Counted from the first letter of the stretch, positions 24,022 through 36,039 are shown. The stretch: 64,000 nt of DNA from Dipteris shenzhenensis (GCA_047967505.1 CM106540.1), one strand, 5' to 3'. Numbers and translations are program-made. Notes: generated from the letters alone by a model not told the origin.

Positions 24022-27000
24022 ATGACTATAACACAAATGGGATCCAAATTGATAAGAAGCTATAGTAGCGATCAAGAGTATCATAGTGGCATGCTCACAA
24101 GTACTGAGGACATTATAGTAACAGATGTTGATGCAAAAAAGGTTTCTTGTATTGCAAGTGACTCAAATATACTCACTGGTATAGAAGACTTGTCTTGTGT
24201 TGCAAGTGACTCGAACAGGCTCACTAGTATAGAAGACTTGTCCTGTGTTGCAAGTGACTCGAACAAGCTCACTGGTATAGAAGACTTGTCCTATGTTGCA
24301 AGTGACTCAAACATGTTTCTTGATATAGAAGACTTGTCTTGTGTTGAGAATAATAAGATGGGACCACAAAGAAAAATACACTCAAAGATCGATGGGATAA
24401 GTGATGCAATAGCAGGAATTGATGATATTAGTGACAATGATCATGATGTTACCACTCGAATGTAGGGCAAAGGGGAAAGAGAATCTGATACTTGTCATGT
24501 TGTTCGTAATATTGTTGCTAGCATGCCAGAGAATATAGATGGGAGAATCTTAAGTTACGAAGGAGAAAGAGTTCAACCACAAAATTCAAGAGGCATTGGC
24601 AACAAATTAACATCAATGAACATGTCTACCAGATTGCCATTTCCAAGATATTATAAGGCATCAAATAATTCTCAAGCCCACACAACATTTGATTATAGAG
24701 ATGAAGATTCAAGGGAAATGGATTCGAGGTTTGATGGTCTTACAACTGGAAAATGCAAGACACTATTTACAAAAAGAAAGTATGTGAGTGTGAAGAGGCG
24801 AAGAATCATGGCATCAATTCTAGAACCAAAGAGACATGTAATGTTATCCGAGGAGAATATGAAAAGGATGCTTATGTGAGTTTGTTGCAAGAGACTATTA
24901 GAAAAGTTGGGAAAGATGATTGTGCAGCCATGCACCTTGGTATTTGGAGTAAGACAGTTCCTAATAGACATAACTATCTTCTTCAAGAGTTTTCATGCTT
25001 TCTTCATCAAGGCATTGATCAAGATTTGAGCACAAGACATTGTAGACCTAGATTGAAATCCATGGTTAATGGGAGACCCATTTGCAATCGAGGATATCAA
25101 TGGTTAACTAGACTATCACATGGCACATACTAAACCATCTTGGCAGAGGTGAAAGAAAAAGTGGTTCATACAATTCATGGAAATACCTACAAGCTTAAAT
25201 GCCATGGAAGCACTATAAATGCAACCTCAACATTAAAGAAATTTCTTGAAGACCATGCATTACCACAGCCTCATCTTCAATAAACAATGCTAGATGGATG
25301 TGTCGAATGTCAACAACATCTTCCTTTGGGAATAACAAAGAAGGTCATCCTAGAAACTGTCAATAAAACTTTACAAGACAGAGACGAGAGCATGATTTCA
25401 CAGTCAACCTTGTACAAAATTTGGCGTAGAGATTTTTGCCATGTCAAGACACCATCAAAGCAAAGGATGTCAAAATGTAAGACTTGTGATGAATTAAAAA
25501 ATGCCATTGAACATAGTAAATGTGAGCAACAGCGAGGAAGATATATTAAATGGCAATCAATCCATTTACGTCATGTGTAGCATGCTCGAAAGTTGTATGC
25601 TTCTTGGAGAGAGGAAGCTATTTCACATGTCGATAAGTCCATGTGCATCACCATTGATGGCATGGACCATAATACAACAACTTTGCCATGATATAGATGT
25701 ATCCCACCAGCATTGGAGAGAAAACGTGGACTAAAAACACACTTGTATAGAGTATTAGTACATGGATACCGAATCTTTTGTGATGTATGGATTGATAGTT
25801 TGCATGACCATGATAGTAACCAGGTTGTTACATCAATCATGAAAGCAATAAGAAAGGTCGGAGATGCTTGCAGATGTTCACATAACACATTGCAAATACA
25901 AGCTGATAATTGTTGGAAAGAGAACAAGAAAAAATATATATTTGCTTTATGCTCTATGCTGGTTGGTTTGAAAATATTTAAAGAAGTGGAAGTTGGCTTT
26001 CTTCTCGTCGGCCATACACATGAAGACATAGATCAAATCTTCAGTGTTATCTCTAGTGAGTTAAAGTCAATGGATGTTTTGACAATGGAGGATATGCTAT
26101 TTCGAATTGGGAAAAAAATTGGAGGGTCTCGCAAGGAAGAATTAGAAGTGGCTATCTTAGAGAGGATGGTAGATTGGAGAGCATTCATAGAGCCACATTT
26201 ACAAACACGAGATGATGCCCTAATAGGACACACAAATCCACACTACTTTCGGTTTCACATGCATAACAATATTCCAGTGATGCAATGGAAGCACTACTCA
26301 GTAGATGGAGATCATTTATGGAGTGAGTCATATGCTTTATTACAACGAATAATTCCATTGGAGGAAACTAGATTTGTTCTTGCAAAAAACTAATCACTTG
26401 ACATAGATGAAATGAAAGGCTTGAAAGCCTTCATTAAACATCTTCAAAGTATGATGCAGAAATATCCTGAGCAATCAACTAAGAATTTGGAGACAATTAA
26501 ATCAACTGAAGCACTTATTCAGTCTTTAGAAAGACAAGAAAACTTAATGAGCATTGAATTTTGTGAATCCTTTTGGCCGGAACAAGCTAAGTCACCAAGT
26601 TTTCCTTTGGATATAAATATGTTAGTAGATATGGAGGAAGCAAAGGAATGCCTTTTACCTTGAAAATATTGTGGCAGGAAGGGAGACAAACACTTACCAG
26701 AGTTCATACCATCTAATGAGATTGAAGAGGGTCTATTTGTTGCAGTTTGGGCATCTGATCCAGGTTCAGAGTTGGATGACCAAGGTGGCCCAATTTGGCT
26801 TACAAAGGTTGCTAAGATAGAAAGGGATGACAAGGGAACTCCTATAACATTCACAGCTTTATGGTATGAACCAAAGCCATTGAAAAATCTCCCGAGAAGA
26901 TATACAATAAAATAACTCTATGAGGGATGCTTGCAAAAGAAACGTGAATGGGTTCCAAATAATGAGGGATTAACAGAGATATAAATCCGTAGCATTATTC

Positions 27001-27179
27001 ATTGCTGGAAATCGAGGACACGAAGTTTCAAAAAGAAGCATGGATACAATGTTGAAAAATGTATCACAATCCCTGATCCAAGTCGTGCCCATATTAAGCA
27101 TCATTTGGCAAGACTTGACCCATCAAGTGCAAATACATTATATGAATTTGATGACTCTGTACAAGATTCAGATGCATAA
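24022..27179 (+). pseudogene. Decayed DUF7869-like protein, probable RNase H-fold transposase
   Basis: From an ATG at 24022 the frame runs to about 24760 with one stop (24463). It then shifts and continues in a single frame from 24753 to the terminal TAA at 27177, interrupted by stops near 25131, 25281, 25578, 25689, 26393, 26661, 26912 and 26980. The N-terminus has four 16-residue tandem repeats (SCVASDSNKLTGIEDL type, 24145-24340). Then come a Cys pair (GCVECQQH, 25297), MSKCKTCDELK (25470), ITIDGMDHNTT (25650), LQIQADNCWKENKKKYIFAL (25890) and VGHTHEDIDQIFS (26005). From memory these blocks match the DUF7869 group, whose spaced acidic residues (D; D-N; H-x-H-E-D-x-D) resemble a DDE-type core. 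A ~250-codon C-terminal region follows, with LFVAVWASDPG and GPIWLTKVAKIE. The transposase role is inference. The copy cannot be active as it stands. Confidence 0.7.
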
Positions 27180-27184
27180 GATAA

Positions 27185-27350
27185 TGTTTTGTATGCTTTT
27201 TTCCATACAAATGGTGTATCTATACATCACCATTAAGATAATGTATTGTATGCTTTGTTTTGTGCATCTATATACCACTTATACATAAAATTCAACAAAC
27301 TCTTTTTTTTCAAAAAATTGGTGTATCTATACACCACTTATATGTTGAAT
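27185..27350. repeat. Candidate subterminal repeats, right side of ~11-kb element
   Basis: Tandem variants of 'GGTGTATCTATACACCACTTATA' start at 27212, 27262 and 27320. Those at 27262 and 27320 are inverted relative to 16359 and 16452. They begin within 35 bp of the terminal stop of the DUF7869-like frame. Confidence 0.5.
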
Positions 27351-27699
27351 TCAAGAAACTCTTTTCATATGGTGTCATATTTTCACTTCATAGTGTTAAA
27401 ATTGAACTAGAGTTAGGAGACTACTACTATTATTATTATTATAGTTATTGGATGGGGGCACCATGCACAAGTTTGGGAATTATAGCTTCATTGAGCCTTT
27501 TTTTTTTTAATTAGAGGTCACCACTTGACTTTTTAGCTTAATAAGGCCATATTTTTGTATATAAGTGACCCATTTAGTGCTCTAAAAAACCCAATTTTTT
27601 AGCTCACTAAGTGAAGTTGAGTGGAGAGGATATGCTCCAAAAAAAAGTCCAAACTAGGAGAGAAAGTCTAAAAACTTTGAACAGTATTTTTATCGCTAT
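27351..27699. other. AT-rich DNA with (TTA)n microsatellite
   Basis: A short TAT-repeat lies at 27423-27443. 'AAAGTCCAAAC...GAGAAAGTCTAAAAACTTTGAA' at 27643-27681 resembles the end of the 296-bp unit at 15-16 kb. No gene seen. Confidence 0.5.
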
Positions 27700-27805
27700 G
27701 CAAGTGTCTCTATGCATGTGCATGTGCATGTCTATGTTTACATGTGTGCATATGTGTGTGTACATGCATGTGCACAATTGTGCATGTGTTTACATGCATG
27801 GGCGA
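27700..27805. repeat. Alternating purine-pyrimidine tract (TGCATG/TGTG)
   Basis: TGCATGTGCATG and GTGTGTACATGCATGTGCAC runs, of a type prone to Z-DNA. No gene. Confidence 0.75.
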
Positions 27806-28044
27806 CTCTTGTTTCTATCATTTTACAAAAATCTAGCAAATTTCTCGAGTTTCAGATTCTATATCCTCCATCCTACTTGTGCAATTAATTGCATTTGATC
27901 ATAGAGGAGGGACCTACCCTAAGTTGAGCAACACCATGCAGTCCATGTTATAGCATCAAAGCTCGAATCCAAGGTGTGGGATTAGGCTGAGGGAATGATG
28001 GGATTGCTCTTGGAAGAGGATGGTCTGCTAGTTGGAGTGTAGCT

Positions 28045-28310
28045 CAGCCCTGACCAATCAAGAGCTCCTCACCTAGATGCTTGCCAAGTTCACCAAGCAT
28101 GGCAACCTAGTGATCACCCTTCACAGTGCAGACTCTCTATTGCATCCAATGTGCATCACGATTCAAGTCTAGTTGTCCCTCATGAGTGACGATTCGTATG
28201 CGCTTGTGTTGGCTGAAGTTTCTTTATTGCAATGGGATTGTGACCATAGTCAAGTATGGCAAGAAAGTTGTCTTTCTCTCATGAAATTCATCAAGGTCGC
28301 CCGCCAAAAT
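28045..28310 (+). pseudogene. Coding-like fragment, function unknown
   Basis: One + frame reads as protein for about 85 codons with two stops, including MLAKFTKHGNLVITLHSAD and VLAEVSLLQWDCDHSQVWQE. There is no start, splice site or recognised domain. It may be a remnant of a transposon or host gene. Confidence 0.2.
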
Positions 28311-28374
28311 TAAAATTCGGACTCAGCACTTAAAGACGACTAAAGCATGTTGCATCATGAGGGAGAAGAGCCTC

Positions 28375-28402
28375 GGGGGGGGGGGGGGGGGGGGGGGGGG
28401 GG
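28375..28402. repeat. Uninterrupted run of 28 G
   Basis: A homopolymer of 28 guanines. It could be real or a sequencing/assembly artefact. Confidence 0.95.
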
Positions 28403-28555
28403 TCCCTAAGAAAAATGTAAGATAGCAAGTGCAATCAATAGAAGGTGTTTTATATTTTTATGAGTTATGAAAATATAAATACATCAAGGGTTTTTAATCC
28501 AAAAATGAAGTTTTTCACACGTAAGGGATACTTTGATCATCTTAAAATTTAGATA

Positions 28556-28720
28556 AGGGGTGTATATAGGTTATTAGAATTGGTAGTTAGGGGGTTTTTT
28601 AATACTCCTTGATTACATGTGCTAGATGGAGTTTTAAGGAGTATATATAGGGTTATTAGAATTGGTAGGTAGGGAATTTTTTTAATACCTTTTGATCACA
28701 CGTGCTATATGGAGTTTTTA
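28556..28720. repeat. ~80-bp tandem duplication
   Basis: 'GTATATAnGGTTATTAGAATTGGTAGnTAGGG...GCTAnATGGAGTTTT' occurs twice, at 28562 and 28640, with several differences. Confidence 0.8.
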
Positions 28721-29340
28721 CATAGTGGCCCCCTCAGGAGAAGAGAAAATGTAAGATGAATTGTTAGAGCAATGCAATTTCAAGCAACTTCAAAGAGCAT
28801 TATTTTGTGGCAGGTTTTGTCCAAAAATTGATAAGATAGAGAGCATCACTCCATTGGTGGCTCGAAGAGAATTAGCAATAAGTGATATAAGTAATATAAA
28901 ATGCAAGTGAAATTTCTTCCATCCACAATCAAAACCTCAAGCCTTACATAACAACTTTATTAAATGTTCCACATGGCGACTCTTTATTTGGATGTTTCAG
29001 AAAAATCAAAGACCTTTCTAAGTTTTAGATCATGCTTCCTATGTCCTACTTTTATGCTTCTATCGATGATGGAGTTGAGCAACACCACATTGCCAAGGCC
29101 ATTTCTAGAATTCAAAGAGTAGAACCATAGTTGAAAGTTTTCCACAACCATAGTTGCCATAGTAATGGGATTAAAATAGTTCCAATATTAAAAAGGATTT
29201 TACTTCTATGCTCCAAGCTTTCACATTTTGCATTCTTAGGGCCTCATGGTGTTAAAGTATTTAAACTGGTCTCAATTTGATCCGCATATTTCACATTTAC
29301 AAAGGGAGAGATGATTCATCCTATAATTTCTTTCTTTCGA
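28721..29340. other. Intergenic DNA
   Basis: No supported gene or clear repeat. Confidence 0.5.
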
Positions 29341-29902
29341 CTGTGTAGTTTACTTGTTATTCTACTCTCTTCCAAATTAGTATTCTCAATATATGTGATA
29401 AATGGTAGTACTGTACTTTACAAAACCTTGCTGAATGGGTGTCTTTGCAATTTGCACATCTAGGTTGTATGGATGGCAAAGAAAAAATCATCCAAACATT
29501 TATCAAGCAAGCCCTACGTATTCAAGCTTCTTATTGTGGATATTTTATGGACTTCATAGTCAAGCAAGCTCACAGAAAAAAAGTGTAATATAGTAGCACA
29601 AACTGTAAAGAAAACCTTCTGCTGTGTAGTTTACTTGTTATTCTGCTCTCTTCCAAATTAGTATTCTCAATATATGTGATAAATGGTAGGACTGTACTTT
29701 ACAAAACCTTGCTGAATGGGTGTCTTTGCAATTTGCACATCTAGCTTGTATGGATGGCAAAGAAAAAATCATCCAGACATTTATCAAGCAAGCCCTACGT
29801 ATTCAAGCTTCTTATTGTGGATATTTTATGGACTTCATAGTTAAGCAAGCTCACAAAAAAAAAGTGTAATATAGTAGCACAAACTGCAAAGAAAAAGCAA
29901 TG
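29341..29902. repeat. 281-bp tandem duplication
   Basis: Copies begin CTGTGTAGTTTACTTGTTATT at 29341 and 29622 and differ at only a handful of positions, so the duplication is recent relative to its surroundings. Confidence 0.92.
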
Positions 29903-30639
29903 CTCCACAAATCGAAACATGCCTCAAAGGCATTGCTCAAAACTCATTGTTCGTTCGCTAATTGACAATTTTAAACCTTCATAGCACCACCACCACAGCA
30001 TGCACCCGGTAGCTCACATTGCTAGAGACCTTCCTTGGGTCCACCTTCCAAATCTAGTGCTTTGGCAACCATGGATGTTGACACCATCTCCTCCTTGCTT
30101 GCAACGCCTCACCATGACCTCCATTACAACCTCCATTACTAATTCTATCGCACCTATTTCACTAAAGATCTATGAAGCCCTATCATTGCACAACGTCTTC
30201 CTTCTTTGAGTCCTTGAACAATCACAATAGTGGTGGGTCACTTTCCATCAACAAATTTAACATCCACTCTAGCTCTTCTAGTGTCCCCTCCCCTCCCATG
30301 TAGTTCCATTTGGGTTTCTTTATCCTTGACATGGGTTATGCTTTGATTTTGTAATCCCTCTATAATCCTTGCCTAGCTCTCCTACAAAGGTACATCCATT
30401 GGCACTGGATCTTTACCACCATTTTATCAAGTCTACCAAAACATGATTTTCTCTTTGCCATTGTCAACCTTAATGTTGCAAGCTCTTTGCCTCATCCTTT
30501 GACACCTAGCAACCCTAACAAGGTGCCTCTCTCAAACCCTTTTCCCTTATTGCCCTTTATTTTTCATTAAGGTGGCAAAGCTTGCACCACGATGGTAGTA
30601 TAGGTATGTAAAATGGTATCTCTTATGGATGGTCAAGGG
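29903..30639. other. Intergenic DNA left of the copia element
   Basis: C-rich, loosely coding-like stretches (Pro/Ser/Thr-rich) but no continuous frame, splice pair or domain. I see no gene. Confidence 0.4.
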
Positions 30640-31330
30640 TGTAAGAAAACAATACAACGTCTGTGCTCAACAGATAACAAGATCTCGTATGCAAGAGAGA
30701 AAAGCAGATAGTATGGAGAATCAAAAATTTGATTACTATAAAACTGATACAATAGATGGCGCTGCTTCCCAGCTGTGTGCTCCTGTGAGAGAAGCTTCAA
30801 TGGCATGCTAGAAATAGTAGAGGATAGAGGCTGGATGCTAAGGAATCAGGGTTGCTATAGCCAGTGATGAATATGGGCTTCACAGGCTTGCTCTTATATA
30901 GCCACCAGTTGTAGTCAGCTAGACCCAATTGGGAGACCGACCCAATCTGCCCAAAACGGTCAACTGGAGGCCACCGACCACACGTTAGAACCGTGGCACA
31001 GAATAGAGCAATTGACCTACAATCATCGTTCCACCCAGAGCCATCCAGGATTATCTAGGGCTCCAAACGGGCCTCGCAACCTGAGAGTGGGCTGCCTCGG
31101 GAAATGCTCCATCTACCCTCAGTGCAGTCAGTCATGGGATACCTTCCCGCACTTGCATGTAGCCTAGTTGGCAGTGTGCCAACTCACTCCAACCATCAGG
31201 CCATACATGGCCCCCCCTGGTGTCCAAACCAGGACCTACAAGATAATCGAGCTACTCAAATGCCTTCTCCTCATATGGGGGGGCATTGATATCGCATAGT
31301 TACACGAGAGTGGAGCATTGATATCTAACA
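30640..31330 (-). repeat. Copia LTR, copy A (outer 3' LTR)
   Basis: On the - strand it begins TGTTAGATATC and ends in the complement of TGTAAGAAAACAATACAACG. A purine-rich tract (GAGGGGAGG, 31331-31339) directly precedes its - strand start, as expected for a 3' LTR. It is the longest copy (691 bp). A TATATA-type promoter element lies near 30893. Confidence 0.88.
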
Positions 31331-31780
31331 CCTCCCCTCAATGTCCACCTGCAAGTGAACTTACTTTTTCGGGCCAATGCCAAGTCGATGAAGATGCCTC
31401 TCCAGCAAGTCTCTTTCAAGAGCCTTCATGAAGATGTCCGCAGCATTCTCTGTAGTCGGACAATACACCAAGTCGACCTCTCCATCCATGATGAGCTCGC
31501 ATACAAAGTGATATTGAATCTCAACGTGTTTTGTGCGAGTGTGGAACACAGGGTTCTTTGCAATCGTCATGCAACTCTGATTGTCACATGATAACTGCAT
31601 AGGCTTGTTCTACACTGCACCCATGTCCCCCAAAATCCTCCTCAACCACACTGCCTCACAAGAAGCAAAACATGCTGATTTGTACTCAACCTCGGTAGAA
31701 GAGAGAGCAACTGTAGGTTGCTTCTTGCTGACCCATGACACAGCTCCAGGTCCAAGTGAGAAACAGTAACCTGTCACTGA
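31331..31780 (-). pseudogene. Copia RNase H fragment, duplicated
   Basis: About 450 bp of the pol 3' end sits between LTR copies A and B and closely matches 32353-32803. It encodes the copia C-terminal blocks TQLSCDNQSCMTIAKNPVFH and the ENAADIFMKAL motif. The copy stops abruptly at 31780, where it joins LTR B through shared bases (GA). Confidence 0.85.
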
Positions 31781-32352
31781 AGCTTCGATGGCAAGCTAGA
31801 AACAGTAGAAGATGGAGGTTGGATGCTAAGGAATCAGGGTTGCTATAGCCAGTGATGAAATGGGCTTCACGGGCTTGCTCTTATATAGCCACCAGTCGTA
31901 GTTGGTTGGACCCAATTGGGTGACCGACCCAGTCGCCCGAAACGATCAATTGGGGGTCGGTCCCAAAATAGGTCATCGACCACACGACGATAGACCCGGT
32001 GCGCAAAAATAGAGCCACTAACCTTTGGTTACAGTCCATCCGGGATCATCTGAGGCTCCAAACGGGCCCTGCATCTCGAGAGTGGGCTACTGCCCTGGGG
32101 AATGCTCCATCTACCCTCAGTGTGGTCAGTCATGGGATGCCTTCTCGCACTTGCATGTAGCCTAGTTGGCAGTAAGCCAACTCTATCTAAAGCTGTCCAG
32201 CCATCAGGCCACACATGGCCCCCATCTGGTGTAAACCAGGACCTACCGAATAACCGAGCTATTCAAATGCCTTCTCCTCATATGGGGGGCTTACAAGTAG
32301 AGTTAGCTGGTTCCCGCATAGTTACACGAGAGTGGAGCATTGATATCTAACA
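31781..32352 (-). repeat. Copia LTR, copy B (3' LTR of the main copy), truncated
   Basis: It starts TGTTAGATATC on the - strand after a purine tract and matches copy A, but lacks about 140 bp at its far end, where it meets the RNase H fragment. Confidence 0.85.
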
Positions 32353-32382
32353 CCCCCCCTCAATGTCCACCCGCAAGTGAAC

Positions 32383-35300
32383 TTACTTTCTCGGCCCAAT
32401 GCCAAGTCGATGAAGATACCTCTCCAGCAAGTCTCTTCCAAGAGCCTTCGTGAAGATGTCCACAGCATTCTCTGTAGTCGAACAGTACACCAACTCGACC
32501 TCTCCATCCATGATGAGCTCGCGTACAAAGTGATATTGAATCTCAATGTGTTTTGTGCGAGCGTGGAACACAGGGTTCTTTGCAATCACCATGCAACTAT
32601 GATTGTCACATGATAACTGCGTAGGCTTATTCTGCACTACACCCATGTCCCCTAAAATCCTCCTCAACCACACTGTCTTGCAAGAAGCAAAGCATGCTGA
32701 TTTGTACTCGGCCTCGGTAGAAGAAAGAGCAACTGTGGGTTGCTTTTTGCTGACCCTTGACATAGCTCCAAATCCAAGTGAGAAACAATAACCTGTCACT
32801 GATCTCCTGCTATCCAGGTCTCCTACCCAATCCGAGTCACAAAATCTGGTCAAGATGTTACTTCTATATCTCAAGAGAAGACATATGGTACTAAATGAAA
32901 TAATTACTGTTTTTGGAACCATGGCAATGCTCATGTCAACTATGGTAAATGTGAAACGTGTGTGGGTTCATGATTTTGTGCTTCACCATACAGATTCATG
33001 GGAATATAACATATACCCATTCTATGAAGCTAAAGACTTTTGGTTGCAATATCGATGTTCTAGGGCTACCTTTGAGTGGTTATGTTCTACTATCTTCCAA
33101 GCCTATGAATTTGAGAAAACCGATGAGTCATCTCTTTACGACGAAGGGTTGCCAATAATCCAATTACATCAATGTAGTACTCACATAAACACATCTATGA
33201 GTTCCAAATCCAATATCCTAGTCAATGCAAGTTACCAACCCAACATCCATCTCACAAAATTGATCTTCCTTATCTCTATTATGGATGCATCCTTGTTTAG
33301 GGATTACATATTCACGTAAATTGGTATAGGCAATGCCATAATCAAGTGTGCCTTTGATGTATTTTAGCACCCGCATCCCTGCCCTCCAATGGTTCTCCTG
33401 GGGCTTATTGGAAAACCTTATTAGTATACCAGTCGCAAAACTGATGTCTGGCCGCATGTTGCACAAGTAAATCAAGCTACCCACAAGCCTTTTGTACTTC
33501 ACTTTGTCCACCACTGGTAATGAATCCTCGTTTAAGAGCTTCACGTCCACCTCCATAGGGGTACCAACTGTCTTGCACTCAGCCATGCCAAATGCCTTCA
33601 GTATCTCTCCAGCATACTTCAGCTATGAAATCAAGATCTGTTTCGGCTCTTGCCAAACTTCAATCCCCAAACAGAAATGCGTCAGTCCGAGGTCAGTCAT
33701 TTCAAACTCTCTTCCTAGAAAATGCTTTGTCTGCGAGATCTTCTCTTCATGGTTCCCTGTTATGACAAGGTCGTCCACATAAAGGACCACGATCATACAC
33801 TTGCCTCCTTCTCTGAAGATATACAAATTTGCATCAGATGGGCTCCTCCTGAACCCTTTTGAAGAAAGTAGGCATCAAGTCATTGGTACCACGCTCGTGG
33901 GACCTGTTTCAGCCTGTAAAGTGCCTTCTTCAGTTTACAGACTTTACCTTCTAAAGCGGGGATCTCTATACCTGGTGGTTGTTCCACGTATACCTCCTCC
34001 TTGAGATCTCCATTCAGAAAGGCAGATTTTACATCCATCTAAAACACGGGCCAACTTCCCAGGGCAAGTAAAGCCAAAACACTGCGAATTGTGGTTAGTC
34101 AAGCTGTGGGAGCAAAAGTATCCTGATAATCAAAACCATGTACCTGTGCGAATCCTTTTGCCATGAGCCGAGCCTTGTACTTATCCAATGTGTCGTCGGA
34201 CTTGTACTTGGTCTTGTACACCCACTTGGTTCCGATTACCTTGCATTTTGGTGGTCGATCCACAAGGTCCCAAGTGTTGTTCTTTATTATGGAGCCATAC
34301 TCCGACTGCATAGCCTCCATCCACCTATCATCACCTTGTGCCTCTTTAAGACACTTGGGTTCTTCAGCACGGATCACCTCTGTCATCAACGCGTAGTTGA
34401 CCAAGTGTTCCTGCGCCCTTCTTTGCTCCTCTAATCTCTTGGATCGGCGGTGTTCGGATGGTTCCTCCTCAATGGCTGGAGGTTCTTTGCCATCTAAAAG
34501 CTGCTTTACCCACTTCGGGAATGGCCATTGCCATTGTGGTTCTGCAAGCTCTTCTTTATCTTCTTTATCTTGAATCCTCCCAAGCACCATTGGGGGAGTT
34601 CGGTCTGTTGTTGGTGGTAGTACTATAGGGATATCCTGGCCCTGGTTGTTTGGGAAGGAAGCATCCTCCTCCAATTGATGCGGCTATTCTGAGAAGACCA
34701 CATCGCGACTTACAATTACCTTCTTGGTAACAGGGTTATAGAGACAGTAACCCTTCGCCTCTTCACTGTAGCCCAAGAAAATACACTTTCGGCTCTTCGG
34801 TTCCCATTTGGTCCTGTTAGCATCAGGGACATACACAAAACAGTCACATCCAAAAACTCTGAAATGTGCAATTGAAGGTTTCTTACTAGAAAAGGCCTAC
34901 AGTGGAGTCACCCCGTTCACAGCCTTCGTGTAGCTACAATTCAGAATGTAAATTGTAGTGTTACATGCTTTGGCCCAGAAAGTCTTTGGTAAATCTTTCC
35001 CTTTCATCATACTCTGGCCCATTTTGCAGATGATGCGCATCTTGTGTTCTACTACATTTTGCTATGATGTATGTGGCGGGGGTTTCTACCTCTTGATCCC
35101 GTGACTTTTATAGTAACTCTCGAATTTAGTTGATGTGAACTCTCCACCTCTGTCTGATCTCAACTTCTTCACCTTCCTCCCCGATTCTTTGTCGACCATT
35201 ACATGCCATTCCTTGAACTTACTAAAAGCCTCGTCTTTAGTCTTCATGAAGTATATCCATATCCTTCTACTATAGTCATCAATCAGCGTCACGAAGTAGT

Positions 35301-35925
35301 AGGAACCACCCAAAGCTTCCATCTCCATCTTTCTGCAGAGGTCCATGTGAACGAGCTCTAGAGGAGCCTTTGCCCTGCTGGCCTCTTTAGGAAAGGGATG
35401 CCAATGCTACTTGCCCATCATGCAAGCTTCACATACATCGGGCAAATCTGCAATTCCTGGTAGGTCTACAATCATTCCACTTTTATGCATCTCCTTTAAA
35501 GAACTAAGGTTTAGATGACCAAACCTCTCATGCCATAGCTTAGTGTTCTTCACATTCGCTCAAGCACTGAAAGCTGAGAGTTCATAGATGTTGTTGTGCT
35601 GTGTACCTTTACCAAGGACCTTCCCTTGACGATCCAAAATCTGTGCGCCATTCTTATCAAAGTGAACTTTGAGGTCCCGATCTATGATCGCACAAACCGA
35701 CAACAAGTTCCTCTTGATATCTAGCACATAAAGAACATCGGACAATGGTTTTACAACTCCATCTGACTTGAGAGCAATCGTACCTTGTCCTTTTGCTGGA
35801 CATTTTGCATCATTGCCGACTGCTACTAGGATGTCATTCCCTACCGGTTGTAGAGAGGTATACCAATCCTTCCGACTGGTCATGTGGCATGATGCACCAC
35901 TGTCAATAATCCACGGTTCATCCGC
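32383..35925 (-). pseudogene. Ty1/copia pol (protease, integrase, RT, RNase H), decayed
   Basis: Domains follow copia order, right to left. Protease WIIDSGASCHM is at about 35890-35922. The GAG-pre-integrase zinc region is at 35400-35560, with a TAG after MMGK. Integrase has DDYSRR and SDRGGEF at 35100-35290. RT begins TKWVYKTKYKSDDTLDKYKA, with a TGA replacing the usual Arg in DTFAPTAR near 34098, and has its catalytic YVDD at about 33780. RNase H contains FCDSDWVGDLDSRRSVTGY and STEAEY. Multiple stops and frameshifts make it non-functional. A ~450-bp foreign insertion splits RT from RNase H at about 32865-33315. Some stops look like CGA-to-TGA changes, consistent with decay of methylated CpG. 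Confidence 0.92.
32865..33315 (+). mobile_element. Insertion in copia RNase H carrying a PIF/Harbinger nuclease-like N-terminal fragment
   Basis: The copia reading is interrupted after IAYTNL and resumes at ILTRFCDSDW. The intervening + strand is open (154 codons) and includes KRVWVHDFVLHH, EYNIYPFYEAKDFWLQY and RCSRATFEWLCSTI. This pattern (W-V, then G/E-Y, then a Y/F-x-x-Y-F-R-M-S-x-x-T-F-like block) is what I recall before the nuclease domain of HARBI1/ALP1-type proteins. The catalytic residues lie outside the fragment. Boundaries are approximate, and I could not define terminal repeats or a target duplication. Confidence 0.45.
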
Positions 35926-36039
35926 AGGTACATGAACTGCCTCCGTGCAAATCTCCTCAATTGCTACGAACAGGTCTACTGGTACTACCTACGCGTTATT
36001 GCTGGACTCTTTCTTTACTTCGTTCTTCTTATTTGCAAT

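Noticed and set aside
27643-27681. Terminal inverted repeat of the candidate transposon pairing with 16077-16148
   Set aside because: The matching piece is itself part of an inverted repeat, so orientation is ambiguous, and the match is only partial.
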